Positions 8,929 through 17,800 of a DNA stretch of 64,000 nt are shown here, in pieces; position 1 is the stretch's first letter, and each line of letters begins with the position of its first letter. The translations under genes were made by a program, and so were the position numbers. The notes below the pieces were generated by a model, which saw nothing but the letters and a program-made list of their open reading frames with translations, was not told where the DNA came from and ran no database searches. The stretch is from Flavobacterium sp. CS20 (GTDB taxonomy: Bacteria; Bacteroidota; Bacteroidia; Flavobacteriales; Flavobacteriaceae), in the NCBI RefSeq assembly GCF_018080005.1, contig NZ_CP073015.1, positions 1,550,001 to 1,614,000 of the forward strand. Direction: 5' to 3'.

Positions 8929-9756
8929 ATGACAGAACGCATAGCAATTCAAGGCATTACAGGTTCAAACCATCATAAAGTGGTATGCGATTTTATTTCA
9001 AAACAAGCTAAAACCAAAGCTTGTATGAGTTTTAATAGTTTAGTAAAAGCAGTTATTTCAAAAGAGGTTGATTATGGTATTATGGCGATAGAAAACTCTA
9101 TTGCTGGTAGTATTTTATCAAATTATACTTTAATCAGTGAGCATAATTTGAGTATTTCAGCTGAATATTATTTAGATATCAAACACAATCTCGTCGCGTT
9201 AAAAGGTCAAAATTTAGAAGATATTAAATCGGTAAATTCTCATCAAATGGCGTTTTTGCAATGTGGAAAGTTTTTTAATCAACATTCTAATTTAAAATTG
9301 GTGGAAGATGTAGATACCGCTTTACCTGCACAAATTATTGCCGAAAAACAAATTCATCATACGGTCGCCATTGTGCCTGACGGGACGGCTGAGTTGTTTG
9401 GTTTAGACATTTTGAAATCTCATATCCAAGACAACGACTTCAATTCTACACGTTTTGTAAAAGTTGAAAGAAATCTAAAAATCATCCCAAACCAGTCAGC
9501 CGATAAAGCTTCAATCCGTTTTGAATTGGCTCACGAACCGGGAAGTTTGTTTAAAGTTTTGGCTTTGCTACAAGAATACAATATCAATATGACCAAAATC
9601 CAATCTATACCGACGCCACTTTCTAAATGGAATTATGCATTTTATGTGGATATGATTTTTTTACCAGAAATTGATATGGAAAATTTAATTGAAAAACTAA
9701 AATCAATCACACATCATTTTAAACTCCTCGGAATTTATAAACAAGCACAAAAATGA
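8929..9756 (+). CDS. pheA: Prephenate dehydratase
   Basis: The enzyme makes phenylpyruvate from prephenate. The 275-residue protein has the periplasmic-binding-like catalytic domain (GITGSNHHKVVCDF, YGIMAIENSIAGS, the TRF motif in NSTRFVKVER). A C-terminal ACT domain from about residue 195 (RFELAHEPGSLFKVLALLQ) usually binds phenylalanine for feedback inhibition. It is a monofunctional dehydratase, since chorismate mutase is fused to the DAHP synthase three genes downstream. The stop overlaps the next start by 4 bp (ATGA), which suggests translational coupling. It is the first structural gene after the attenuator. Confidence 0.96.
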   Translation: MTERIAIQGITGSNHHKVVCDFISKQAKTKACMSFNSLVKAVISKEVDYGIMAIENSIAGSILSNYTLISEHNLSISAEYYLDIKHNLVALKGQNLEDIKSVNSHQMAFLQCGKFFNQHSNLKLVEDVDTALPAQIIAEKQIHHTVAIVPDGTAELFGLDILKSHIQDNDFNSTRFVKVERNLKIIPNQSADKASIRFELAHEPGSLFKVLALLQEYNINMTKIQSIPTPLSKWNYAFYVDMIFLPEIDMENLIEKLKSITHHFKLLGIYKQAQK

Positions 9757-10910
9757 TACAACCTGCCGAACGACTTGCTCAAATTAAAGAATATTACTTC
9801 TCTAAAAAACTTAAAGAAGTTAAACGCCTTATCGATGATGGTAATCCCATAATTAATTTAGGAATCGGTTCTCCCGATATCAATCCACCTGAATCTGTTG
9901 TTGAAAGTTTGATAAAAGCTACAGCAGATGAAAAAGCCCATCAATATCAAGCTTACGCTGGCATTCCTAGTTTACGTGAAGCGATCAAAACCTTTTACGA
10001 TAAAACTTATCAAGTTAAACTTTCAAAAGATAATCAAATTTTACCGCTTATAGGCAGTAAAGAAGGGATTATGCATATTTCTATGGCGTTTCTTAATCCA
10101 GGTGATGACGTCTTAGTGCCAAACCCTGGCTATCCAACTTATCTTGCTGTGTCAGGCTTAGTTCAAGCCAAAACTTTGTATTATGATTTAAAAGAAAATC
10201 AAAATTGGCAACCTGATATTGAGCGACTTTCAAAACTCATAACACCAAAAACCAAACTGATGTGGATCAATTATCCGCATATGCCAACAGGAGCTAAAGC
10301 TGATGACGACACAATTAACAATCTTATAGAGTTCACAAAACAAAATCATATTCTATTGGTTAATGACAATCCGTATAGCTTGATTCTCAATGATAAACCT
10401 TTTAGTATTTTAAAACATCGTTGGCCCAATAATCACGTTTTAGAACTCAATTCGCTGAGCAAAACCTTTAATCTTTCAGGTTGGCGAGTCGGTATGCTTT
10501 GTGGTCATCAAGATTTGATACAACAAGTTGTCAAAGTCAAATCGAATATGGATAGCGGTATGTTTTACCCTATTCAAAAAGGTGGTGAAAAGGCACTTCA
10601 ATTGTCATCAAAATGGTATCAATACCTCAATGCTATTTACACGAAACGACGAGATTTAGTATGGCAAATTTGTAATCAACTTGATTTGAAATACAACAAA
10701 AACAACTCAGGACTTTTTGTTTGGGCAAAAATTCAATCTCAACTTTCTGCTAAAACTTTATCGGATATTTTACTTCACGATTATCATATATTTGTAACAC
10801 CTGGTGACGTGTTTGGTTCTAATGGTCAAGGTTATTTAAGGTTTTCACTTTGCGTCAATCAAGATGAATTAAAGACGTGCTTAGAGCGAACAAAACACTT
10901 CAAGGCATGA
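9753..10910 (+). CDS. PLP-dependent aromatic/branched aminotransferase (class I)
   Basis: The 385-residue protein is a fold-type I aminotransferase. It shows GIGSPDINPP near the N terminus, VPNPGYPTY, the NDNPYS Asp region, the PLP lysine in ELNSLSKTFNLSGWRVG, and a C-terminal RFSLCVN arginine. Sitting between pheA and tyrA and overlapping both by 4 bp, it most likely carries out the last transamination of phenylpyruvate and 4-hydroxyphenylpyruvate to Phe and Tyr. The family also contains methionine and LL-diaminopimelate aminotransferases, so the substrate rests on context. Confidence 0.9.
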   Translation: MIQPAERLAQIKEYYFSKKLKEVKRLIDDGNPIINLGIGSPDINPPESVVESLIKATADEKAHQYQAYAGIPSLREAIKTFYDKTYQVKLSKDNQILPLIGSKEGIMHISMAFLNPGDDVLVPNPGYPTYLAVSGLVQAKTLYYDLKENQNWQPDIERLSKLITPKTKLMWINYPHMPTGAKADDDTINNLIEFTKQNHILLVNDNPYSLILNDKPFSILKHRWPNNHVLELNSLSKTFNLSGWRVGMLCGHQDLIQQVVKVKSNMDSGMFYPIQKGGEKALQLSSKWYQYLNAIYTKRRDLVWQICNQLDLKYNKNNSGLFVWAKIQSQLSAKTLSDILLHDYHIFVTPGDVFGSNGQGYLRFSLCVNQDELKTCLERTKHFKA

Positions 10911-11761
10911 AAAAAGTAATTGGCATAGGATTAGGCTTAATAGGTGGCTCGATGTTATTGAGTTTAAAACGCTTTTGGTCAAAAGCTGAGTTTTTAGGAC
11001 AAGACATAAATAAAGATCACTTAGATAAGGCAATTGATTTAGGTATTATTAATAAGGAAGCTCAAAAACAAGATTTCAAAAATGCAGACTTGGTCATTGT
11101 AAGCATTCCTGTTGATATAGCTCCAAATGTGATTCACGAGCTGTTAAATCAAATCGGTTCAAACACGTTAGTCATCGATACAGGTTCTACCAAAACTAAA
11201 CTTTGTGAGCATCTGAAAAATCATCCCAAACGTGAACAATTTATGGCGACGCATCCCATTGCAGGAACAGAATTTTCTAGACCTCAAGCGACTTTCTCCG
11301 AGTTGTTTGATCATAAAACGATGATTGTTTGCGAAGTCGAAAAAACCAATTTAAAACTTCAACAATTGGCCATTCAATGTTTTGAAAAGATGCAGATGAA
11401 AATGAGATATATGAATCCTGTATCGCATAACAAGCATATGGCTTACGTCTCCCATTTATCACATATCAGTTCATTTATGTTAGGCAAAACGGTAATCGAC
11501 AAAGAAGAAAACGAACGCAATATTTTTGACTTGGCAGGCAGTGGATTTGAATCTACCGTAAGGTTAGCCAAAAGTAATCCACAAACTTGGACACCTATTT
11601 TTAAACAAAATAAAACATTTGTTTTGGAAGCCTTATCAGAATATATTAATAATTTGAAAAATTTTGAAACCGCTTTAAAACAAGACGATTTTGAACAATT
11701 ATACAAAGAGATGAACAATACAAATGTTGTAAAAGATATTTTAAAAGGCATACATTTATAA
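10907..11761 (+). CDS. tyrA: Prephenate dehydrogenase
   Basis: This NAD-dependent enzyme converts prephenate to 4-hydroxyphenylpyruvate. The N-terminal Rossmann motif is GIGLGLIGGS, followed by TGSTKTKLC, THPIAGTEFSRP and SHLSHISSFML with the catalytic His. I start at the ATG at 10907, which overlaps the aminotransferase stop by 4 bp and gives 284 residues; an upstream ATG at 10877 would add ten residues not seen in the family. No ACT domain follows the catalytic part, so feedback control is more likely exerted by the attenuator and by the other enzymes. Confidence 0.95.
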   Translation: MKKVIGIGLGLIGGSMLLSLKRFWSKAEFLGQDINKDHLDKAIDLGIINKEAQKQDFKNADLVIVSIPVDIAPNVIHELLNQIGSNTLVIDTGSTKTKLCEHLKNHPKREQFMATHPIAGTEFSRPQATFSELFDHKTMIVCEVEKTNLKLQQLAIQCFEKMQMKMRYMNPVSHNKHMAYVSHLSHISSFMLGKTVIDKEENERNIFDLAGSGFESTVRLAKSNPQTWTPIFKQNKTFVLEALSEYINNLKNFETALKQDDFEQLYKEMNNTNVVKDILKGIHL

Positions 11762-11771
11762 AAATACAGCT

Positions 11772-12863
11772 ATGACAAATCAAAACACATTTAAAAACTG
11801 GTTAGAAGCTTTCAATCTTGAACATCCTCTGGTCATTGCTGGACCCTGTAGTGCAGAAACCGAAGATCAAGTACTTAAAATTGCTCATCAACTTAAAAAC
11901 ACAGACACCTCGGTAATGCGTGCTGGCATTTGGAAACCCCGAACCAAACCAGGTAACTTTGAAGGCGTAGGTAAAATAGGCTTAGATTGGCTCAAAAAAG
12001 CCAAAGCCGAAACCGGACTCAAAATCGCTACCGAAGTGGCTAACAAAACTCATGTTGATTTAGCACTTGAAGCCGATGTTGATGTGTTGTGGATTGGAGC
12101 ACGAAGCACCGTTAGCCCATTTATCGTTCAAGATATTGCCGATGCCTTAAAAGGTACAGATAAAATTGTATTGGTCAAAAACCCTGTCAATCCAGATTTA
12201 TCACTTTGGCTCGGAGCAGTGGAACGCCTACATAAAGCTGATATCCCAAATCTCGGTGTCATTCATCGCGGATTTTCGACTTACGAAAAAACCCGATACC
12301 GAAACAACCCTGAATGGCAACTGGCGGTAGATTTACAAAATGAATTTCCAGATTTGCCTTTAATTGTCGATCCATCGCATATCGCTGGACGACGCGATAT
12401 TATTTTTGATATTTGCCAGACTGCACTTGACCTTAATTACGATGGTATCATGGTAGAAACGCATCATTTGCCAGATGAAGCTTGGAGTGATCTTGCTCAA
12501 CAAATCACGCCTGAGGCTTTAGACCAAATGACTAAAGTTTTAAAAATAAGAAAAGAACACAGTGAAGCGAATGAATTTAAAAACAAATTGAATACCTTAA
12601 GAACCAAAATTGATGTAATTGACCATCAAATTATCAATCAATTGGGCAAACGTATGAAAATTGCTGATGAAATTGGAACACTGAAAAAGAAAAATAACGT
12701 TGCTATTTTACAAACCAAACGCTGGAATGAAATTTTAGATAAAATGATAAAGGAAGGTACTGAAAATGGATTAAGTGAAGATTTTGTGACTAAATTTCTC
12801 AAAGCTATTCACCAAGAGTCCATTGCACATCAACATAAAGTTTTGACAGGAGATAAAAAATAA
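11772..12863 (+). CDS. Bifunctional DAHP synthase / chorismate mutase type II
   Basis: The first about 255 residues are a 3-deoxy-7-phosphoheptulonate synthase of the short AroA/KDO8P-like type (VIAGPCSAETEDQ, WKPRTKPGNFEGVG, IGARSTVSPF, DPSHIAGRRD). The last about 90 residues are an AroQ-class chorismate mutase helix bundle (LRTKIDVIDHQIINQLGKR, IADEIGTLKKK). The protein therefore supplies both the entry step of the shikimate pathway and the branch-point step to prephenate. The fusion is standard in Bacteroidota. It closes the four-gene Phe/Tyr operon, starting 10 bp after tyrA, and should be controlled by the same attenuator. Confidence 0.95.
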   Translation: MTNQNTFKNWLEAFNLEHPLVIAGPCSAETEDQVLKIAHQLKNTDTSVMRAGIWKPRTKPGNFEGVGKIGLDWLKKAKAETGLKIATEVANKTHVDLALEADVDVLWIGARSTVSPFIVQDIADALKGTDKIVLVKNPVNPDLSLWLGAVERLHKADIPNLGVIHRGFSTYEKTRYRNNPEWQLAVDLQNEFPDLPLIVDPSHIAGRRDIIFDICQTALDLNYDGIMVETHHLPDEAWSDLAQQITPEALDQMTKVLKIRKEHSEANEFKNKLNTLRTKIDVIDHQIINQLGKRMKIADEIGTLKKKNNVAILQTKRWNEILDKMIKEGTENGLSEDFVTKFLKAIHQESIAHQHKVLTGDKK

Positions 12864-13128
12864 AACGATTTAGGTTATAGCTTTTTCCTTAGTAACTAAA
12901 ACACCTCGTATCCATTAGTGAATTAGTGGCTTTGAGTAAATCCCTTTCGATTTATGTTATATTTTATTTGCAGGTTTATGCTTACGATAAATGTCAGCAT
13001 TTACAAACCCCGAGATAGAAAATGACCATTGATTTTCATTTTTTAAGATGTTAAAATCAGCCACAAAGATATATTTTAACATTATTTTGCATAATTTATT
13101 TTAAATTTACTCTAAAAAGTACCTTGTT

Positions 13129-13233
13129 ATGATGTTAAATTTAAATGCCCTTAACTTACCTTTAGGCCAATTTATCATGGTCTTAGAAGAAGATGGCCAA
13201 ATTATAGACCAAAAACACCTCATAAAAGACTAA
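13129..13233 (+). pseudogene. Orphan fragment resembling the end of a T9SS sorting domain
   Basis: A 34-codon frame (starting MMLNLNALNLPLGQF and ending in HLIKD) stops 4 bp before the next gene. The pattern LPLGQFIMVLEEDGQ followed by a short basic end resembles the last two strands of a T9SS type A C-terminal domain (compare SLENGVYLIKV in the following gene). No upstream body is present, because the frame is closed by a TAA at 13102. It is either a remnant of a deleted secreted protein or a very small expressed protein. The preceding 265 bp (12864-13128) hold no recognisable gene. Confidence 0.45.
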
Positions 13234-13237
13234 ACCT

Positions 13238-15043
13238 ATGAAACTTTTAATTCGCTTTTTATTATATATAGTTTTATTGCCGAGTTTAACCGCCCAGACC
13301 TATACCTGGGAATGGGCAGAACGCGGGGGAGGAAAACGGAATATAGCTGGCGGTGGCTCTATTGCTTATTATAGTAGTTATGAACACATTAGAGACATTG
13401 TAATAGATAGTAACAACAACTATTATTATCTGGCTACAGTAGGCAATGACCAAAGCACTTATGGCGACTTACCTATTACCACCTATGATGATGGCAATTC
13501 TGAACGCGATGTATATGTGTTTTCTACCGATGCGCAGGGCAATTTTAGGTTTAGTAAGACCATTGGTGGTGGGTTTTGGAGTGATTTTCCGGGATCTTTA
13601 GCCATAGATGCTCAGGATAATATTTATGTATCTGGTAGTGCACCTGCATCAGTACAGGCTAACGATACACCAGTTCATTTTGATACGGATAGTATTATGC
13701 CTATTGGCTCTTTAAACACGCCTTCACCAGCCAACAAAAACCTCTATACGCTAAAGTATGACAGTGGGGGTAATTTTCAATGGTTACGTCAACCCCAATC
13801 GCCCAACCTATCTTGGGTTGACATATTTCCAGAAACTCAACATTTCGACATGGATGTGGCACCAGATGGCACAGTGCATTGGTTTTGTAGGATATGGCTA
13901 GGAAGTCATTTAAACGGGAATTTGGTTGTATCAGATAGCATGACAGCAGGTCAATCGGTTATTATCCGCTATGATACCCAAGGCAATTACCTCTCGCATA
14001 TCTTGTTAGATTTTGACCTTGATGGCTTTGATGGTTTTAACGTCTCTATGGATTATGACCCCGTTAATAATCGGTATTATTTGGCTACTCATCGTCTCAC
14101 AGGAAATTCATCGCTCTCTTTTAATGGAGTGCTTGCTCCTACTACTTTTTTATTGGCTTTAGATACTTCTGGTACTCTTCTATGGCGAGAAGATAACGTA
14201 AGTAATGATAATTCTCCTGGAATGTTAATAACAGATGTTAAAGTAGATAACCAAGGTGATATATTTATTACTGGAAAAGTTAACAGCGGTAATGTTTTAA
14301 ATAATTCTAACGATGGAGAATCCTTTGCTGGTTATGTTTTTGATCAAGCACTAGACAGTGGTCTTGGAACTACAGGTTCTTACTTGCTTAAACTCAATGC
14401 CCAAGGTAACCTATTATGGGGAAGTAACACAGATACCTTTTCATTTTATCCCGGAAGAAGTATTTCTTTTTTTGACAATGAAGTTGTTTTGGGTTTAGGA
14501 CTTGACAATAACACCACTTGGGATGGGTTTAGTGTAGGCGGTAGTGGATATGAAGCCTCGTTGGTGCGCTTTGATAAAGCTACGGGAGCGGTGATAGAAG
14601 TTATAAAAACCAATAGCGGTACAGCCAATGCCGAGATTACCGCCGTAGCCGCAGACCAGTTGGGCAATTATGTGGTTGGCGGGTTTACAGAAAGCGACCT
14701 GTTTGTTAACGACAACACTATGCCAACCCTGACCAAAACAGGTGGAGTCGCAGATTTCTTTACTGCTAAGTTGGCTTGCCAAAATTGTAATTTAAGCACA
14801 GATAACCCCAGTGCAAGTCCAGATATGGTTTTGTATCCCAATCCCGCAAGGGCACAATTTAGTATAAAAAGCCAGCGACCTTTATCGCGTTATCAAATTT
14901 TTGATGTGCAAGGTAGAAATATCCAACACGGTCAACTCAACGCCAATCCCATAGACATCTCAAGTTTAGAAAACGGCGTATATCTCATTAAAGTTATAAG
15001 CCAAAACCAACATACGCAGGTGCTGAAGTTGGTGGTGGAGTAA
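13238..15043 (+). CDS. T9SS-secreted beta-propeller-like protein (type A sorting domain)
   Basis: The 601-residue protein has a signal peptide (MKLLIRFLLYIVLLPSLTAQ). Its body has repeated SBBP-like blades in which short Asp/Asn-rich turns recur (DIVIDSNNNYYYLATVG, LAIDAQDNIYVSGSA, VKVDNQGDIFITGKV, AVAADQLGNYVVGGF). The last about 75 residues form a type A T9SS sorting domain (VLYPNPARAQFSIKS, YQIFDVQGRNIQHG, SLENGVYLIKV, ending LKLVVE), so it should be exported across the outer membrane. The function of the propeller is unknown. It is a single gene between unrelated operons. Confidence 0.85.
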   Translation: MKLLIRFLLYIVLLPSLTAQTYTWEWAERGGGKRNIAGGGSIAYYSSYEHIRDIVIDSNNNYYYLATVGNDQSTYGDLPITTYDDGNSERDVYVFSTDAQGNFRFSKTIGGGFWSDFPGSLAIDAQDNIYVSGSAPASVQANDTPVHFDTDSIMPIGSLNTPSPANKNLYTLKYDSGGNFQWLRQPQSPNLSWVDIFPETQHFDMDVAPDGTVHWFCRIWLGSHLNGNLVVSDSMTAGQSVIIRYDTQGNYLSHILLDFDLDGFDGFNVSMDYDPVNNRYYLATHRLTGNSSLSFNGVLAPTTFLLALDTSGTLLWREDNVSNDNSPGMLITDVKVDNQGDIFITGKVNSGNVLNNSNDGESFAGYVFDQALDSGLGTTGSYLLKLNAQGNLLWGSNTDTFSFYPGRSISFFDNEVVLGLGLDNNTTWDGFSVGGSGYEASLVRFDKATGAVIEVIKTNSGTANAEITAVAADQLGNYVVGGFTESDLFVNDNTMPTLTKTGGVADFFTAKLACQNCNLSTDNPSASPDMVLYPNPARAQFSIKSQRPLSRYQIFDVQGRNIQHGQLNANPIDISSLENGVYLIKVISQNQHTQVLKLVVE

Positions 15044-15159
15044 AGTCGTGTTTTAAAAAATATATATCTAAAACTAAACAATTCATATTCTATACAAGGC
15101 CTACCAACGAATTAATCCATTATATCTATATTTACAGCCTTTAATAATCAAGTCAATTC

Positions 15160-16116
15160 GTGAAAGGCATCGTTTATAAATCTACTGGCAGTTGGTATCA
15201 GGTTAAAACGTCTGACAATAGCTTTTATAATTGCAAACTGAAAGGCAAAATTAGACTTCAGGGGCTAAAAAGCACCAACCCCATTGCAGTAGGCGATAAA
15301 GTCGATTTTGAAGTCATAAAAGACGGCGATGAGACCATTGGTATCATCAAAGCTATTGAAGAACGTAAAAATTACATCATTCGCAAATCGGTTAACTTAT
15401 CTAAGCAAACCCACATTATTGCGACCAATATAGATTTGGCATTTTTAGTCATCACGCTCAACAATCCTGAAACCACAACTACGTTTATCGACCGGTTTCT
15501 CGCTTCTGCAGAAGCTTTTGATGTGGAATGTGTTTTACTGTTCAATAAATTAGATACTTTAGACCAAAACGAATTTGGCGAACTTAAATATTTAGCTGAA
15601 ATTTATCGTGAAATTGGTTATCACCGTATTGGTATTTCGGCGTCAACTGGCAAAAATTTAGATCAAGTCAAAGCCTTGATGATTGATAAAATCAGCGTGT
15701 TTGCAGGTCATAGTGGCGTTGGTAAATCGAGTATTATCAATGCTATGGATGCCAATATTAACATCAAAACCAAAGCAATTTCAGAGCAACACGCCCAAGG
15801 TCAGCATACCACAACCTTTGCCGAGATGCACGAAACCCATTTTGGAGCAAAAATTATTGACACGCCAGGCATTCGCGGTTTTGGAATGATTGATATGGAA
15901 AAAGAAGAACTCAGCGATTATTTCAGAGAATTTTTTGCTTTGAAATCAGAATGTAAATTTCATAATTGTCTGCACATCAACGAGCCTAAATGTGCAATCA
16001 AGCAAGCTTTAAATCACGATATTATAGCGTTTTCAAGATATAAAAGCTATTGCCAAATTTTAGAAGAACTCGACGACCAACAACAAACTTTTCGTAAAAA
16101 CCCTTATGCCGATTAA
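15160..16116 (+). CDS. rsgA: Ribosome small subunit-dependent GTPase A
   Basis: RsgA is a circularly permuted GTPase that helps mature the 30S subunit. The order seen is an N-terminal OB domain (KGIVYKSTGSWYQVK), G4-like LLFNKLDTLD, ISASTGKNLDQ, G1 AGHSGVGKSSIINAM, the switch GQHTTTFAEM and DTPGIRGFG. A C-terminal zinc knuckle follows (CKFHNCLHINEPKCAIKQAL, three Cys and one His). The length of 318 residues is normal. Translation starts at a GTG, where homology begins. dtd follows 3 bp after the stop. Confidence 0.96.
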   Translation: MKGIVYKSTGSWYQVKTSDNSFYNCKLKGKIRLQGLKSTNPIAVGDKVDFEVIKDGDETIGIIKAIEERKNYIIRKSVNLSKQTHIIATNIDLAFLVITLNNPETTTTFIDRFLASAEAFDVECVLLFNKLDTLDQNEFGELKYLAEIYREIGYHRIGISASTGKNLDQVKALMIDKISVFAGHSGVGKSSIINAMDANINIKTKAISEQHAQGQHTTTFAEMHETHFGAKIIDTPGIRGFGMIDMEKEELSDYFREFFALKSECKFHNCLHINEPKCAIKQALNHDIIAFSRYKSYCQILEELDDQQQTFRKNPYAD

Positions 16117-16119
16117 ATT

Positions 16120-16572
16120 ATGAGAGTGATTTTACAACGTGTAAAACAAGCTGAAGTCAAGGTTAAACCCGATTATCATGCTGAGATACAAGAAGGTTTA
16201 TTGATATTTTTAGGCATAGCAGATGAAGATACGCAAGACGATATTGATTGGTTGGTTCGGAAAATATCGAGAATGCGTTTGTTTAGTGATGAAGCTGGCA
16301 AAATGAATCTCAGCCTTTTAGATACAGGTTTTGAAGCCATGGTAATCAGTCAATTTACGCTTCATGCTTCTACAAAAAAAGGCAATCGCCCCAGTTTTAT
16401 TAAAGCCGCAAAACCCGAATTAGCAGAACCACTTTACGAAGCCTTTGCTAATACCTTAGAACAAAACCTTAATAAAGAGGTGAAAACTGGCATTTTTGGA
16501 GGAGATATGCAAGTTACTTTAACCAATGATGGACCAGTGACGATAATTATGGATTCAAGAGATAAAGTCTGA
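16120..16572 (+). CDS. dtd: D-aminoacyl-tRNA deacylase
   Basis: Dtd removes D-amino acids, and glycine mischarged on tRNA-Ala, from tRNA. The 150-residue protein has the family start MRVILQRVKQAEVKV, the SQFTLHAS catalytic-site motif, KKGNRPSFIKAAKP, and the C-terminal cis-Gly-Pro motif in NDGPVTIIMDSR. It is cotranscribed with rsgA. Confidence 0.96.
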   Translation: MRVILQRVKQAEVKVKPDYHAEIQEGLLIFLGIADEDTQDDIDWLVRKISRMRLFSDEAGKMNLSLLDTGFEAMVISQFTLHASTKKGNRPSFIKAAKPELAEPLYEAFANTLEQNLNKEVKTGIFGGDMQVTLTNDGPVTIIMDSRDKV

Positions 16573-16843
16573 AATTTGATGTTCTCGTTTTAATTTAATT
16601 TTCATGTGCTAAGTTTAATTCAGCACAACCCTTTGACAACAAGAGTTCAAACTGAAAGCGTAGATTGTTTCTCAAACCTGTATTAGCTCATCCACTATAA
16701 ATTAAAAAAATTAATTCTATTCTATTTAGGGTCATAATGCCAAATGCATTCAAATGTGTTATAAAGAAAATTTTAACTTGAATAAAAGTAATTTAAATAT
16801 TGAGTTCAAAATATTAAATAATTGATAATTAAAGCAATTAGGT

Positions 16844-16872
16844 TTGCAGACTTATAATAATCTGTAACTTTG
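16844..16872 (+). promoter_or_regulatory. Bacteroidota-type promoter of the FKBP gene
   Basis: TTG at 16844-16846 and a perfect TAnnTTTG box (TAACTTTG, 16865-16872) are separated by 18 bp, the preferred spacing for the primary sigma factor of this phylum. Transcription would start near 16879, about a dozen bases before the ATG. The rest of the 319-bp gap (16573-16891) is AT-rich without a gene; TGTGCT at about 16604 and AGCACA at about 16622 could form a small hairpin. Confidence 0.6.
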
Positions 16873-16891
16873 TAAAAAAAATACATAATTT

Positions 16892-17323
16892 ATGAGTCAA
16901 GTTAAAGACAAAGACACTGTAAAAGTGCATTACACAGGGAAATTAACATCAAATGATCAAGTATTTGACAGTTCTTTAGAACGTGAACCTTTAGAGTTCA
17001 CTTTGGGTCAAGGTATGCTAATACCTGGATTTGAAAAAGGAATTATCGATATGAAAGTTAACGAAAAAAAGACATTAAAAATAAACAAAGACGAAGCTTA
17101 TGGCGATGTACGCGACGACTTATTCCATAAAGTTAGCAAAGAACAACTTCCAGAAGAAATCAAACCAGAAGTTGGCATGGGATTAGTTTCAAAAAACCCA
17201 GATGGGAGTGAACAACAACTTCGCGTAGCCGCTGTAAATGACGACCATATTGTAGTTGATGCCAATCATCCACTTGCTGGCCATGACTTAACCTTTGAAG
17301 TTGAAGTTGTAGAAATCAAATAA
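16892..17323 (+). CDS. FKBP-type peptidyl-prolyl isomerase (SlyD-like)
   Basis: The 143-residue protein starts with KDTVKVHYTGKLTSNDQVFDSS and continues with FTLGQGMLIPGFEKGIIDMK, the FKBP fold. An inserted flap domain (about residues 68-120, IKPEVGMGLVSKNPDGSEQ, VDANHPLAGHDLTFEVEVVE) is typical of SlyD proteins. It lacks the His/Cys-rich metal-binding tail of E. coli SlyD and has no signal peptide, so it is a cytoplasmic prolyl isomerase/chaperone. It has its own promoter and is followed by a strong terminator. Confidence 0.93.
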   Translation: MSQVKDKDTVKVHYTGKLTSNDQVFDSSLEREPLEFTLGQGMLIPGFEKGIIDMKVNEKKTLKINKDEAYGDVRDDLFHKVSKEQLPEEIKPEVGMGLVSKNPDGSEQQLRVAAVNDDHIVVDANHPLAGHDLTFEVEVVEIK

Positions 17324-17351
17324 TTTATAATTTTGTTTTTATAATATTAAG

Positions 17352-17374
17352 CCGTCTTCACAGACGGTTTTTTT
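17352..17374 (+). terminator. Rho-independent terminator after FKBP gene
   Basis: CCGTCT and AGACGG form a perfect 6-bp stem with a TCAC loop, followed by seven T residues. It lies 29 bp behind the stop codon. Confidence 0.88.
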
Positions 17375-17425
17375 ATTAAATGAAATAGGAGTTCTATAAA
17401 TTTAAATTTAGATTTGCATTCCATT

Positions 17426-17497
17426 GGCTCTGTAGTTCAACGGATAGAACAAAAGTTTCCTAAACTTTAGATCTAGGTTCGATTCCTAGCAGAGCTA
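17426..17497 (+). tRNA. tRNA-Arg (anticodon CCT)
   Basis: A full cloverleaf can be folded. The acceptor GGCTCTG pairs with CAGAGCT (terminal G-U), the D arm is GTTC/GAAC, and the anticodon stem AAAGT/ACTTT carries the loop TTCCTAA (anticodon CCT, reads AGG). The T arm is CTAGG-TTCGATT-CCTAG and the discriminator is A. CCA is not encoded, as is usual in this phylum. Confidence 0.93.
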
Positions 17498-17541
17498 CTG
17501 TTTTAATTCAATTATAAGATAAACTCTATAAATTACAGACT

Positions 17542-17726
17542 TAACGTGAGTTTGATTTATTGAAAGCTGTAAATCAGATGATTACATATTTTTGTTAGCA
17601 AATTTTGTTATTTCGAACGAAGAAAGAGGAGAAATCTCATGCTTCGCTCTATCGACATGGCAAATGATTAAATATCTGTATTTTATGTGAATATATTTTA
17701 TTGGAATTTATATCGAACTCACGTTA
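17542..17726. repeat. MITE-like element bounded by inverted repeats
   Basis: TAACGTGAGTTTGAT at 17542-17556 is repeated in inverted orientation at 17712-17726 with one mismatch. Between them lies a block with TTTCGAACGAAGAAAGAGG and GAGAAATCTCATGCTTCG, a kind of sequence often dispersed between genes in Flavobacteriia. No coding potential is seen. The element fills most of the 303-bp gap between the tRNA and the ctaD stop. Confidence 0.45.
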
Positions 17727-17800
17727 TAGTAAACTCAAATATAACAAAGAACGCCTTAGAAACTCTAAGACGTTTATATCAATTTATGAAGCTTATTTTG

